Assembly: GCA_009910795.1 (NCBI GenBank)
Contig: VMEE01000083.1
Span: 190,432 to 254,431, forward strand
DNA length: 64,000 nt
Source: Dehalobacter sp. CP
GTDB lineage: Bacteria; Bacillota_B; Desulfitobacteriia; Desulfitobacteriales; Syntrophobotulaceae
Reading direction: 5' to 3'
A program made the translations under genes and the position numbers. Positions within the stretch are counted from its first letter, which is position 1, and each line of letters starts with the position of its first letter. Shown one piece after another: positions 16,316 to 24,459 of the stretch. Below the pieces are notes generated by a model that saw only the letters and a list, made by a program, of their open reading frames with translations, ran no database searches and was not told the origin of the DNA.

Positions 16316-17281
16316 ATGAGCAGCAAATTAGTGACAAAGATTGTATTGGATATTGCGATGAGCATACTTTTTGTGTTTCTGCTGGATGCTTTTGGAACCG
16401 GGTTAGCTTTTCATGAGATTGCAGGGCTATTTATTTTTGCTCTTTTCGGTATCCATATTCTGTTGAACGGATCCTGGGTGAAAAACACAACGTTGAATCT
16501 ACTGCAAAACAAGCTTAAAAATCGGACCGCAGTTTCCGTGAAGATAAAATATGCTTTGAATCTTGCAATCTTCATCAGTATTTTGATCATCGTGACTACG
16601 GGGGTAATGATATCGAAGGTTTTGTTTCCTTCAGATACGATTCATGGTGAATGGATCTATCTGATCCATAAATGGACATCATACGTCTGTCTGGGCTTCC
16701 TGATCACCCATCTGGCAATTCATGCCGGCTATTTCGTAAAATCAATCGGCAGGATCATCATAAACCTAAAAGAACGCAATGTCAGGAAGACACTGGTTCG
16801 CCTTGGTGCGGCATGCCTGCTGGTCGTCATGTTGTATACCCGGGTTCTTTCAACAGTTTCGGCAAGCGATGAGAATCAATTAGGCAAAATTGCAGAGACC
16901 CAGATCACGACATCGCAAAGTACATCCCCAAACAGGACTGACTCCCCGACAGAAGGTCAATATAATGAAAGCATAACCTATTCGGAGGGTTCAGTTTCTG
17001 ACAATCGTGATACTGGAAACAGTATCACCGAGGACATGACGATTGGCAATAATAAATCAGAAGACGCTGATGCTATTGGTTCGGTAAATAATGCCGCTAC
17101 GGATGTAACTGTTGGGGATACCACCGGTCCGGAAGAAAAAATTAGTCTTGATGAATACTTGTCCCAGCTGCACTGTAGTGGTTGCCATAAAAACTGCTCT
17201 CTTTTGTATCCGCAATGCGACAAGGCTCAAGGTGAAATAAGGGCGGCAGAACAGGAATATCAGGAACTTTACGGGATATAA
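16316..17281 (+). CDS. DUF4405-like membrane protein with a C-terminal CxxCH motif
   Basis: A 321-residue protein. The N-terminal half (about residues 5-180) has four or five membrane helices with His residues placed as in b-type cytochromes: FHEIAGLFIFALFGIHILL, then WIYLIHKWTSYVC and ITHLAIHAGYF. This matches the DUF4405 pattern. A Ser/Thr/Asp-rich linker of about 90 residues follows, and near the C-terminus LHCSGCHKNCSLLYPQC holds a CxxCH, the c-type heme attachment motif, plus two more cysteines. A membrane electron carrier is plausible; heme binding is inferred. The gene ends just before a terminator and a group II intron remnant. Confidence 0.7.
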   Translation: MSSKLVTKIVLDIAMSILFVFLLDAFGTGLAFHEIAGLFIFALFGIHILLNGSWVKNTTLNLLQNKLKNRTAVSVKIKYALNLAIFISILIIVTTGVMISKVLFPSDTIHGEWIYLIHKWTSYVCLGFLITHLAIHAGYFVKSIGRIIINLKERNVRKTLVRLGAACLLVVMLYTRVLSTVSASDENQLGKIAETQITTSQSTSPNRTDSPTEGQYNESITYSEGSVSDNRDTGNSITEDMTIGNNKSEDADAIGSVNNAATDVTVGDTTGPEEKISLDEYLSQLHCSGCHKNCSLLYPQCDKAQGEIRAAEQEYQELYGI

Positions 17282-17335
17282 GCAAACAATGACGCTGCAA
17301 GGATAGGAAAATATAGATATTAAGCTAGGCTAAGC

Positions 17336-17366
17336 AAAACAACCGATTTGACCCCGGTTGTTTTGT
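17336..17366 (+). terminator. Intrinsic terminator
   Basis: AAAACAACC (17336-17344), an 11-base loop and GGTTGTTTT (17356-17364). It ends the 15671-17281 unit and directly precedes the intron remnant. Confidence 0.8.
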
Positions 17367-17373
17367 TGTTGTT

Positions 17374-17530
17374 GTGCGCCATGTATGGCGTGTAACTAGG
17401 CGGTGAAAGTATGCGATGGGGGCTGGCAGTTGGCAAACGTCAGCCCAGAGCAAGGGTGTCCACTACGAGGTAGAATCTGAAGGAATATGATGAGAAACAG
17501 ATACATATCCAGGACACGGCCACATAGAAT
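17374..17530 (+). mobile_element. 5' remnant of a group II intron
   Basis: The segment starts with GTGCGCC and carries, in order, the conserved domain I pieces of bacterial group II introns: GGCGGTGAAAGT, GGGGGCTGGCAGTTGG, CAAGGGTGTCC, GAGGTAGAATCTGAAGGAA, and a decayed CACGGCCACATA. Downstream domains and the intron-encoded reverse transcriptase are missing; a TetR gene follows. It lies 9 bases after a terminator hairpin, the site preferred by class C introns. The type is inferred from memory of intron consensus sequences. Confidence 0.6.
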
Positions 17531-17566
17531 AAGAATAGTGCAGCATAAATGAACTTATGTTTAATA

Positions 17567-17595
17567 TTGACACTCGATTTCCACCGCGATATACT
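17567..17595 (+). promoter_or_regulatory. Promoter of the TetR-MMPL unit
   Basis: TTGACA at 17567-17572, a 17-base spacer and TATACT at 17590-17595. The predicted start near 17602 lies a few bases before the first usable ATG. Confidence 0.7.
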
Positions 17596-17608
17596 GAAAC
17601 AAAGAATA

Positions 17609-18205
17609 ATGAATGGGTGTTTACTTATGCAAGTGCCAAAAGAAGAAATCAAAAAAAGGATTATTGAGGCAGCGGAAGAGGAGCTTCTCGTCTCAGGCTA
17701 CCGTCATTCCTCAATGCGGAATATTGCGCAGCAAGCCGGGATTACCGTAGGGAATATTTACTCCTATTTTTCCGGTAAGGATGACCTGCTCGATAATATT
17801 CTTCAGTCTACCATCGAACAGCTTCGGAAACTGGTATTCATTGACATATCCGATAAAAGCAGTCTGTCGACGCAAAGCATCACTTATGTCACGGAAGCGA
17901 TGACCAAGGTGTTTCTGGATAACAGAACGCAGTTTTTGATCCTGATGAAGAGTGTTGAGGGCTCTAAATACGAAAATATAAAGGCGGAACTGATCGAGCT
18001 TGTCAAGCAGCGTCTGGAAAACGATTTGTTCTTAACCAGTTCCAGGCCCGGCAGCGATATGCTGCTTGCCGATTCCCTGGCCGTGGCGCTTATTGAAGGT
18101 ATCATCAATATTTTTAATAAGTATGGCGGGGATGAAGAGCGTCTGGCCAATCTGCTGAACAAATTCCTTTTATTGATTATTGGGGATATTCAAAAGAGGA
18201 TTTAA
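17609..18205 (+). CDS. TetR/AcrR family transcriptional regulator
   Basis: A repressor of about 198 residues (192 if the ATG at 17627 is used). The N-terminal helix-turn-helix reads IIEAAEEELLVSGYRHSSMRNIAQQAGITVGN with IYSYFSGKDDLL, typical of TetR; the C-terminal ligand domain is not assigned. The codons before 17609 lie upstream of the promoter and cannot be translated from it. No strong ribosome binding site precedes either ATG. It overlaps the open frame of the MMPL exporter and probably controls that exporter and itself. Confidence 0.82.
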   Translation: MNGCLLMQVPKEEIKKRIIEAAEEELLVSGYRHSSMRNIAQQAGITVGNIYSYFSGKDDLLDNILQSTIEQLRKLVFIDISDKSSLSTQSITYVTEAMTKVFLDNRTQFLILMKSVEGSKYENIKAELIELVKQRLENDLFLTSSRPGSDMLLADSLAVALIEGIINIFNKYGGDEERLANLLNKFLLLIIGDIQKRI

Positions 18206-18230
18206 AAGAACGGTAAAGGATGGTACGGGT

Positions 18231-20321
18231 ATGCAGCTGCTTATAGAAAAGCTTGTGAAGTTTCTTATTGCCCATAAACGGGCGGTTTTATTGACCTATT
18301 TGGCTGTCATCATCGTCAGCATTGCGCTTGTACCCAATATTAAAGTTAACTATGATTTGGCGGAATATCTGCCGGAACGCTCCATGACCAAGCAGGCGAT
18401 TACACTTGTGGACAAGGAATTTGGTTATCCGGGAACTGCTCAGGTCATGGTAGAAAATGTCTCTATCCGAGATGCTGCGCTTGCCAAGGAAAAAATTAAA
18501 GAGGTTCCAGGTGTGAAAAACGTGATTTGGCTGGACGATGTCACGGATATCACAGTCCCTGAATCCTTTATTCCCCGGAATTATCTGGATAGTTACTACA
18601 AAGATGGTGCGGCCTTATTCCAGGTTGAATTTGCGCAGGGGGATTATGCCTCGGAAACAGGGGACGCCCTGAAGACGATCCGGGCTTCTTTAGGTGAAAA
18701 GGCCAGTATCACAGGAGAAGCTGAAGATTCAAGCCATATGCGGGAAGTACTGGCTGCGGAAATGTCCAAAATCATGATCGTCGTTATTCCGCTCTGCGTC
18801 CTCATCCTGATGTTGGCATGTTATTCCTGGATAGAGCCGCTGCTGTATTTAACCGTCATTGGTATTTCCGTGATTATCAATGCCGGAACGAATGCTTTTT
18901 TCCCTGAGATATCTTTCATTACGAATTCAATTGCCGCGGTGCTGCAATTCGCCATTTCGATGGATTTCTCGTTGTTTCTTTGCCACCGCTATCTAGAGGA
19001 AAGGGATGCCGGGGCAGAGTTTCTTCCTGCAATTGTCAAAGCGGTAAAAAATACATTGTCGTCTATTTCGGCGAGTGCACTGACAATTGTAGCAGGCTTT
19101 TTAGCCCTGCTGTTTATGCAGTACGGGATTGGAAAAGATCTTGGACTGGTCCTGATTAAAGGAATCTGTCTGAGCTATATCAGTGTGATCATTTTGCTGC
19201 CGGTTCTGATCGCGATCTTCCACAAAACAATTGATAAAACCCGGCACAGACCCCTCGTTCCACCGTTTAAGAAGATAGGACAGGGTGCAATTAAAGTAAA
19301 ATATCTACTGTTTGCCCTGGCCTTAATAGTTATTATTCCGTCTTTCCTGGCACAAAAGAATACCGACTTTTTATATGGCAATACTTCCGGAAGTTCCAGT
19401 GAGGGGACCATTGCTGAGGAAAGAAAAAACATTGAAAGCCGCTTCGGCATCTATAATCCTGTCGTTGTACTTATACCGAATGATGATATTTCTTCGGAAA
19501 TTCAGCTGGCTGAGGAACTGAAGAAACAGAAATATATCCGCGATGTTCAGACCCTGGTTACGCTGGCAGATCCTGCTGTACCACGTTCTTTACTGCCGCA
19601 AAGCGTTAAGGATATGTTCCTGTCAGAACATTATACCCGGATGATCGTTCTTATGAACATTACCGGTGAAAGGCCCGAGACTTCCAAAGCCGTTACAGAA
19701 CTTGAACAGTCGGTGCAGAAGTATTACCCTGACCAATGGTATGCCGCCGGGAATGCCACCAGTATTGCCGATATTAAGAATACGGTTGAATATGATACGC
19801 GTACAGTTAACCTGTTTTCAATTCTGTCCGTAGGTCTGATTATTCTACTGACGTTCCGTTCCATCTCTGTTCCGATTCTGCTGATCGGCGTTATTGAGTC
19901 TTCTATTTGGATCAACATGGGTATCCCATATTTTCAGGGATCAAGCTTGGTGTTTATCGGCTATCTGGTGGTGAGTTCCATCCAGCTTGGTGCAACAATC
20001 GATTATGGGATCCTGATGTCCAACCGCTATCTCGGATTCAGGAAGACGCAAAAACCCAGAGATGCAGTGCTGTCAGCGTTGAATACTGCCGGAAACACAG
20101 TGATGATCTCAGCTCTGATTCTTGCCGTGGCGGGTTTTGCGGAAGGAATGCTTTCCCAGATTAAAGCAATCAGCGATATTGGAATTTTGCTGGGCAGGGG
20201 GGCCGCACTGTCAGGACTGATGGTCCTTGTTTTGCTGCCGGTACTGCTGATGACGTTTGATAAAATCATCATAAAGACCACTTTCTCTGTGAAAGAAAGT
20301 GGGAGGGAGGAGACAATCTGA
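18231..20321 (+). CDS. MMPL/RND family exporter
   Basis: A 696-residue protein with the two-fold RND/MMPL layout: helix 1 near residues 15-35 (VLLTYLAVIIVSIALVP), a large external loop, helices 2-6 with the family motif SMDFSLFLCHRYLEE, then a second repeat with a helix near 375, a loop, and helices including TIDYGILMSNRYLGF. Such proteins export lipids or hydrophobic compounds using the proton gradient. The ATG at 18231 follows AAAGGA. It sits between TetR and a secreted heptad-repeat protein whose start overlaps its last base. Confidence 0.87.
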   Translation: MQLLIEKLVKFLIAHKRAVLLTYLAVIIVSIALVPNIKVNYDLAEYLPERSMTKQAITLVDKEFGYPGTAQVMVENVSIRDAALAKEKIKEVPGVKNVIWLDDVTDITVPESFIPRNYLDSYYKDGAALFQVEFAQGDYASETGDALKTIRASLGEKASITGEAEDSSHMREVLAAEMSKIMIVVIPLCVLILMLACYSWIEPLLYLTVIGISVIINAGTNAFFPEISFITNSIAAVLQFAISMDFSLFLCHRYLEERDAGAEFLPAIVKAVKNTLSSISASALTIVAGFLALLFMQYGIGKDLGLVLIKGICLSYISVIILLPVLIAIFHKTIDKTRHRPLVPPFKKIGQGAIKVKYLLFALALIVIIPSFLAQKNTDFLYGNTSGSSSEGTIAEERKNIESRFGIYNPVVVLIPNDDISSEIQLAEELKKQKYIRDVQTLVTLADPAVPRSLLPQSVKDMFLSEHYTRMIVLMNITGERPETSKAVTELEQSVQKYYPDQWYAAGNATSIADIKNTVEYDTRTVNLFSILSVGLIILLTFRSISVPILLIGVIESSIWINMGIPYFQGSSLVFIGYLVVSSIQLGATIDYGILMSNRYLGFRKTQKPRDAVLSALNTAGNTVMISALILAVAGFAEGMLSQIKAISDIGILLGRGAALSGLMVLVLLPVLLMTFDKIIIKTTFSVKESGREETI

Positions 20322-21889
20322 TGAAAAAACCGATCGCATGCTTTCTGACTGTAATGCTGCTGATTTCCGTATTTTCTTTATCCGCATCTGCTTCAGATAC
20401 GGAGAGCACGGCAAGCAACCCCAATATTACCGTTGTCAAAGATGAGACCGTTTATGCGGACCTGAAAATGGATGGGAGTATTTCCGGTATTACAGTCGTC
20501 AATAGGATTGATACGCCTGAGTCCGGCAGTTACCTGGACTACGGTGTCTACGATTCGATTACCAACCTTTCCGGCAGTGAAACTCCTGTGCTTGCCGATG
20601 GCAGAATTTCCTGGCAGCTGCCGGCACGGGACAAAGGTTTCTACTATCAGGGCAAACTGACTGAGGGAGAACTGCCGTTTGCGTTTAGGATTACCTATCG
20701 GCTGAACGGCCAGAAGGCTAAGCCCGAAGACATTGTCGGCAAAGAAGGAAGGATTGAAATTACGCTCAAAGTTCAGCCAAATGCTGAAGCCAAAGCGTAT
20801 TACAGAGAAAACTATCTTTGTCAGGTCCAGCTGCCGTTGGATCTGGATGAAAATACGGTTCTTTCTTCATCAGGTGCTTCCGCCATGATTTCCGGCAAGA
20901 CCCTGACGCTTGCCTACATGGTGCTTCCGCAGAAAAGTGCTCAATATACAGTGGTTTATGATACTGAAAAGTTCCAGATGGCGTCCATGACGATGACCTG
21001 CTCCTATTTTGACAGTTCCAATTTCCTGAATTTTAACATGGATACCGGAAGTATAACGCAAATGTCACGCGGAGCCGGGCAAATTGTTTCCGGTACGGAG
21101 AAGCTGAAGGCCGGTTTAATCGAATTGAATAAAGGCATAGCAGGTATTGCTTTGGGCTCTGCCCAACTTCAGCAGGGAACCGGCGCGATGCGTCAAGGGC
21201 TAGAACAATATTCAGCCGGAGCATCGAGCCTCGCGGCGCAGTTTAAGCAGATCAGCAGCGGTACGGTTCAGCTTTCCCAGAAGGGACAGGAACTTGCAGC
21301 TCAGTATACCAACCTTTCCTCCGGTATAACTGCAATGATGGATCAATTAACGCCATTGCTGAATTCTCTGCCCGCTGAACAAAGACAGGCTTATCTCCAG
21401 CAGATCGGAACCATGAAGGCTCAATTATCCCAATATGGCACCGGCCTGTCCAGCTATACAACGGGCGTAGCCCAGTCTGCGCAAGGTATTACTGAATTTT
21501 CAGCAGGTTTGGATCAATTTGCGCAGCAGGGGGCAGAATTAAAAACAGGTGCTGTGGCACTGGCCAACAGTACAGCTGCGATAACCGACGGCTTCAATCA
21601 GCTAGTATCCAGTTCAGCGGTTTTGCCTGATCAGGTTCAAAAATTGATAGACGGGCAAAAACAATTTAAAAACGGTATTGACGAAGCTTCCGGATTGCTG
21701 GAAACACTTTCATTTGCCAGCGGGAATGAGACAAAGCCGGTATCTTTTGTGTCCTCGCAGATTTCCCCGAGAAGTATTCAGTTTGTTATCCGGACCCCGG
21801 ATTTGAAAGCTGCAGCAGATGAAAAGGCCACAGTCACGGAGCCAGGAAGGCTATCGTTCTGGGAGCGTTTTATCCATCTATTTCGTTGA
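20321..21889 (+). CDS. Secreted heptad-repeat (YhgE-like) protein partnered with the MMPL exporter
   Basis: A 522-residue protein with a signal peptide (KKPIACFLTVMLLISVFSLSASA) and a beta-rich N-terminal part. From about residue 250 it has a long helical region of X-Leu-X-X-Gly heptads (LKAGLIELNKGIAGIALGS, LQQGTGAMRQGLEQYSAG, and more), as in YhgE/Pip proteins. No second membrane helix is evident; the tail ends in WERFIHLFR. Its gene overlaps the MMPL stop by one base. It probably forms an extracytoplasmic part of that exporter. Confidence 0.72.
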   Translation: MKKPIACFLTVMLLISVFSLSASASDTESTASNPNITVVKDETVYADLKMDGSISGITVVNRIDTPESGSYLDYGVYDSITNLSGSETPVLADGRISWQLPARDKGFYYQGKLTEGELPFAFRITYRLNGQKAKPEDIVGKEGRIEITLKVQPNAEAKAYYRENYLCQVQLPLDLDENTVLSSSGASAMISGKTLTLAYMVLPQKSAQYTVVYDTEKFQMASMTMTCSYFDSSNFLNFNMDTGSITQMSRGAGQIVSGTEKLKAGLIELNKGIAGIALGSAQLQQGTGAMRQGLEQYSAGASSLAAQFKQISSGTVQLSQKGQELAAQYTNLSSGITAMMDQLTPLLNSLPAEQRQAYLQQIGTMKAQLSQYGTGLSSYTTGVAQSAQGITEFSAGLDQFAQQGAELKTGAVALANSTAAITDGFNQLVSSSAVLPDQVQKLIDGQKQFKNGIDEASGLLETLSFASGNETKPVSFVSSQISPRSIQFVIRTPDLKAAADEKATVTEPGRLSFWERFIHLFR

Positions 21890-21962
21890 TTTTTTTCAAA
21901 AGAATATTGAACTTTCGTGCTAATTATGATCTAATAGTGACGGTGTTAAAAAAGCTTTTTCT

Positions 21963-21996
21963 AAGGCTGATGACAGATTTCTTCAGCCTTTTGTTT
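21963..21996 (+). terminator. Intrinsic terminator
   Basis: AAGGCTGA (21963-21970) pairs with TCAGCCTT (21983-21990), followed by TTGTTTG. It ends the TetR-MMPL unit. Confidence 0.7.
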
Positions 21997-22037
21997 GTCC
22001 TTGAAGATCAATTGCAACGATAGATAAGGAGATTGAA

Positions 22038-22916
22038 ATGAACGATTATTTGATTAAGGCTTTGGGTTATGACGGCAAGGTACGCGCTTACGCAGCTTTG
22101 ACGACGGAAACCGTCGGTGAAGCCCAGCGCAGGCATCAGACCTGGCCGACAGCATCGGCGGCACTCGGCCGGACACTGACCGCCGGTCTAATGCTCGGGG
22201 CAATGCTCAAAGGCGATGAACAACTGACTGTCAAAATTGAAGGCAACGGCCCGTTGGGCATTATCCTGGTTGACGCCAATGCGCACGGGGAAGTCAGGGG
22301 CTATGTCACCAATCCTCAAACGCATTTGGATCTAAATCAGATCGGGAAATTAGACGTCAGCGGAGCTGTAGGTTCTGAAGGCACATTGTCTGTTGTTAAG
22401 GACCTGGGGATGCGGGATTACTTTACCGGGCAGGTTCCGTTATATTCCGGAGAGATCGGGGAAGACTTTACTTATTATCTGGTCAAATCCGAACAGATTC
22501 CTTCTTCGGTCGGACTCGGTGTCCTGGTAGCGCCGGATCATACAATTCAGGCTTCCGGCGGCTTTATTATCCAGCTATTGCCCGGAACATCTGAAGAGAC
22601 TATTTCTGAAATTGAAGAACATCTTAAAACAATTACCCCGGTCTCAACGATGATTCAGCATGGGTTTACGCCAGAGGAAATGCTGGAAGAAATTTTAGGC
22701 AAAAATAACGTTCAGGTACTGGAGAAAATGCCGGTGAAATTTCAATGTCAGTGTTCCAAGGAGCGGATTGGCAATGCGATGACCAGCTTAGGCAAAGAGG
22801 AAATAGAAGAGATCATCCAAACCGACGGCCAGGCGGAAGCCGAGTGTCATTTTTGCAATGAGACCTACCTGTTTTCGAGGGAGGAACTCGAGAAGCTGAA
22901 GGATACCGCAAAGTAA
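22038..22916 (+). CDS. hslO: Redox-regulated chaperone Hsp33
   Basis: A 292-residue Hsp33. The N-terminal domain has the family pattern ([27 protein letters not shown], described as one block near residues 63-90), and the C-terminal zinc switch has FQCQCSKER (CxC) and [10 protein letters not shown] (CxxC), all four cysteines present. Oxidation of these cysteines releases zinc and turns on holdase activity in the cytoplasm. GGAGA precedes the ATG. Confidence 0.95.
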   Translation: MNDYLIKALGYDGKVRAYAALTTETVGEAQRRHQTWPTASAALGRTLTAGLMLGAMLKGDEQLTVKIEGNGPLGIILVDANAHGEVRGYVTNPQTHLDLNQIGKLDVSGAVGSEGTLSVVKDLGMRDYFTGQVPLYSGEIGEDFTYYLVKSEQIPSSVGLGVLVAPDHTIQASGGFIIQLLPGTSEETISEIEEHLKTITPVSTMIQHGFTPEEMLEEILGKNNVQVLEKMPVKFQCQCSKERIGNAMTSLGKEEIEEIIQTDGQAEAECHFCNETYLFSREELEKLKDTAK

Positions 22917-22948
22917 ACCATAGCGTTTGAAAGGAACACATCAAGAAT

Positions 22949-23701
22949 ATGAAAGCCTTAATTACAGGGGCCAGTTCAGGTATTGGCCGGGATATTGCCA
23001 GAGTGCTGAGCATGAAAGGGTATGATTTAATCCTGGTTGCACGGCGTCTTGACAGGCTGGAAGAATTAAAGAAAGAGCTTTCCTGTGATGTCCAGACGAT
23101 CAGCCTTGATCTTGCACAGGAGGAATCCTGTTTCCGTCTTTACGACCTGGTCAAGGATCAGGAGATCGATATGCTGATCAATAATGCGGGGTTTGCAGTC
23201 TACGGCGAATTTGATCAGACGGACCTTGCCAGGGAATTGGAATTGATCCATACCAATATCAAAGCAGTTCATATCTTAATGAAACTGTTTCTGCAGGATT
23301 TCAAGCGGCGTAACCGGGGGTATATATTAAATGTGGCTTCTTCAGCTGCCTTTTTACCGGGGCCTCTGATGGCTGCTTACTATGCTTCGAAAGCCTATGT
23401 GCTGAGACTGACGGAAGCTGTACATAAGGAACTGCAAAAAACGGACAGCAAGGTTTATGTAGGGGTACTGTGTCCGGGGCCGGTACATACCGAGTTTGAA
23501 CAAAACGCCAAGATTACTTTTGGAATAAAAGCACTGGACAGCCCTTATGTAGCCAGGTATGCGGTTGACCGGATGCTCAAGCGTAAAAGGGTCATCATTC
23601 CAGGGGTATTGATAAAGGCTGCATTTGTATTAACGAAAATCCTGCCGCAAAAAATATTGCTGCATTTTCTCTATAAACTGCAAAAAGAAAAATTTGTTTA
23701 G
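22949..23701 (+). CDS. Short-chain dehydrogenase/reductase
   Basis: A 250-residue SDR with the cofactor motif TGASSGIGRDIA at residues 6-17, DMLINNAGFAVYG, the catalytic Ser in NVASSAAFLPG and YYASKAYVLRLTEA, giving the Ser-Tyr-Lys triad. The substrate is not readable from the sequence; the 'DltE/YqjQ-like' group with a membrane-proximal C-terminus (VLIKAAFVLTKILPQKI) is the nearest fit. The gene ends just before a terminator. Confidence 0.85.
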   Translation: MKALITGASSGIGRDIARVLSMKGYDLILVARRLDRLEELKKELSCDVQTISLDLAQEESCFRLYDLVKDQEIDMLINNAGFAVYGEFDQTDLARELELIHTNIKAVHILMKLFLQDFKRRNRGYILNVASSAAFLPGPLMAAYYASKAYVLRLTEAVHKELQKTDSKVYVGVLCPGPVHTEFEQNAKITFGIKALDSPYVARYAVDRMLKRKRVIIPGVLIKAAFVLTKILPQKILLHFLYKLQKEKFV

Positions 23702-23777
23702 AAATCCTTGCTTCGGGTATATTTACTGAATATATATTTACTGAATATATTGAATGAATATATTGAATGATGCACCG

Positions 23778-23807
23778 CCGTTGAAATATTGTTTCAACGG
23801 ATTTTTG
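23778..23807 (+). terminator. Intrinsic terminator
   Basis: CCGTTGAAA (23778-23786) pairs with TTTCAACGG (23792-23800), followed by ATTTTTG. It ends the hslO-SDR stretch. Confidence 0.8.
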
Positions 23808-23908
23808 TTATCTTGTTATCTTGTTATTTTGTTATTCTTTAGATTGTACTTGTCCACGCTATCAGAGATTTTTATATGTATTGGGTTGATGTGGGTTGAT
23901 GTCGTCTA

Positions 23909-23970
23909 TTGACAGACATAAAAAAAACGAATAAGATAGTTGTTAGTACAACAGTTGCAAGGACAACTAT
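23909..23970 (+). promoter_or_regulatory. Promoter and operator of the MarR-MFS operon
   Basis: TTGACA (23909-23914), 17 bases and TAAGAT (23932-23937). Overlapping the -10 is an operator-like array: ATAGTTGT (23936-23943) and its complement ACAACTAT (23963-23970), with inner GTTGT/ACAAC pairs. This is what an autoregulating MarR protein would bind. Confidence 0.65.
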
Positions 23971-23989
23971 ATGTAAAGAGGGGTGATTC

Positions 23990-24433
23990 GTGTTGCTGAT
24001 GAAAGACCTGTCGGTCATATTTAGGTTTAATCGCATTTATTCAATGAGAAGGTTGAGTAAATATCATTTGGGGCATTCGGAACAAGAAATTCTGATGTTT
24101 TTATCTAAAAAAGATCAGGTAAATCAAGATATGATTGCCGCTTTTTTTGTGATTGACAAGGGAGCGGTTGCCAAAAGCTTAAGCAAGCTCGAAGAAAAAG
24201 GGTATGTGAATCGAATGATAAACCCTGAAAACCACCGCGAGAAAATAATAACCCTGACGCCAAGGGGATTGGAAATCATGGACAACATGCAGGAAATCCT
24301 GACTGACTGGCATACAGCCATCTATGAAGGACTTAACAAAGAAGACATCGTACAGTTCCAAAAAATAATGTCGGTCATTGCTGCCAACAGCATGAAAGCT
24401 GTCAACGAATGCGAGAAAATTTTGACCAATTAA
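23990..24433 (+). CDS. MarR family transcriptional regulator
   Basis: A 147-residue winged-helix regulator. The recognition region is NQDMIAAFFVIDKGAVAKSLSKLEEKGYV and the wing is NRMINPENHREKIITLTPRG, as in MarR. A GTG start at 23990 follows GAGGGGTG; an ATG at 23999 is also possible. It lies 26 bases before a drug-efflux type MFS gene and downstream of its own putative operator, so it likely represses the pair. Confidence 0.85.
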   Translation: MLLMKDLSVIFRFNRIYSMRRLSKYHLGHSEQEILMFLSKKDQVNQDMIAAFFVIDKGAVAKSLSKLEEKGYVNRMINPENHREKIITLTPRGLEIMDNMQEILTDWHTAIYEGLNKEDIVQFQKIMSVIAANSMKAVNECEKILTN

Positions 24434-24459
24434 AAATCTAAAGATGGGAGTTAAGCAAA

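Larger units (their letters stand above)
23702..23989. other. Intergenic stretch with tandem repeats, terminator and MarR control region
   Basis: It contains imperfect tandem copies of TATATTTACTGAATA and GAATATATT (about 23717-23768), the terminator below, GTTATCTT/GTTATTTT reiterations (about 23806-23837) and a doubled GGGTTGATGT (about 23883-23902) before the MarR promoter. Confidence 0.6.
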
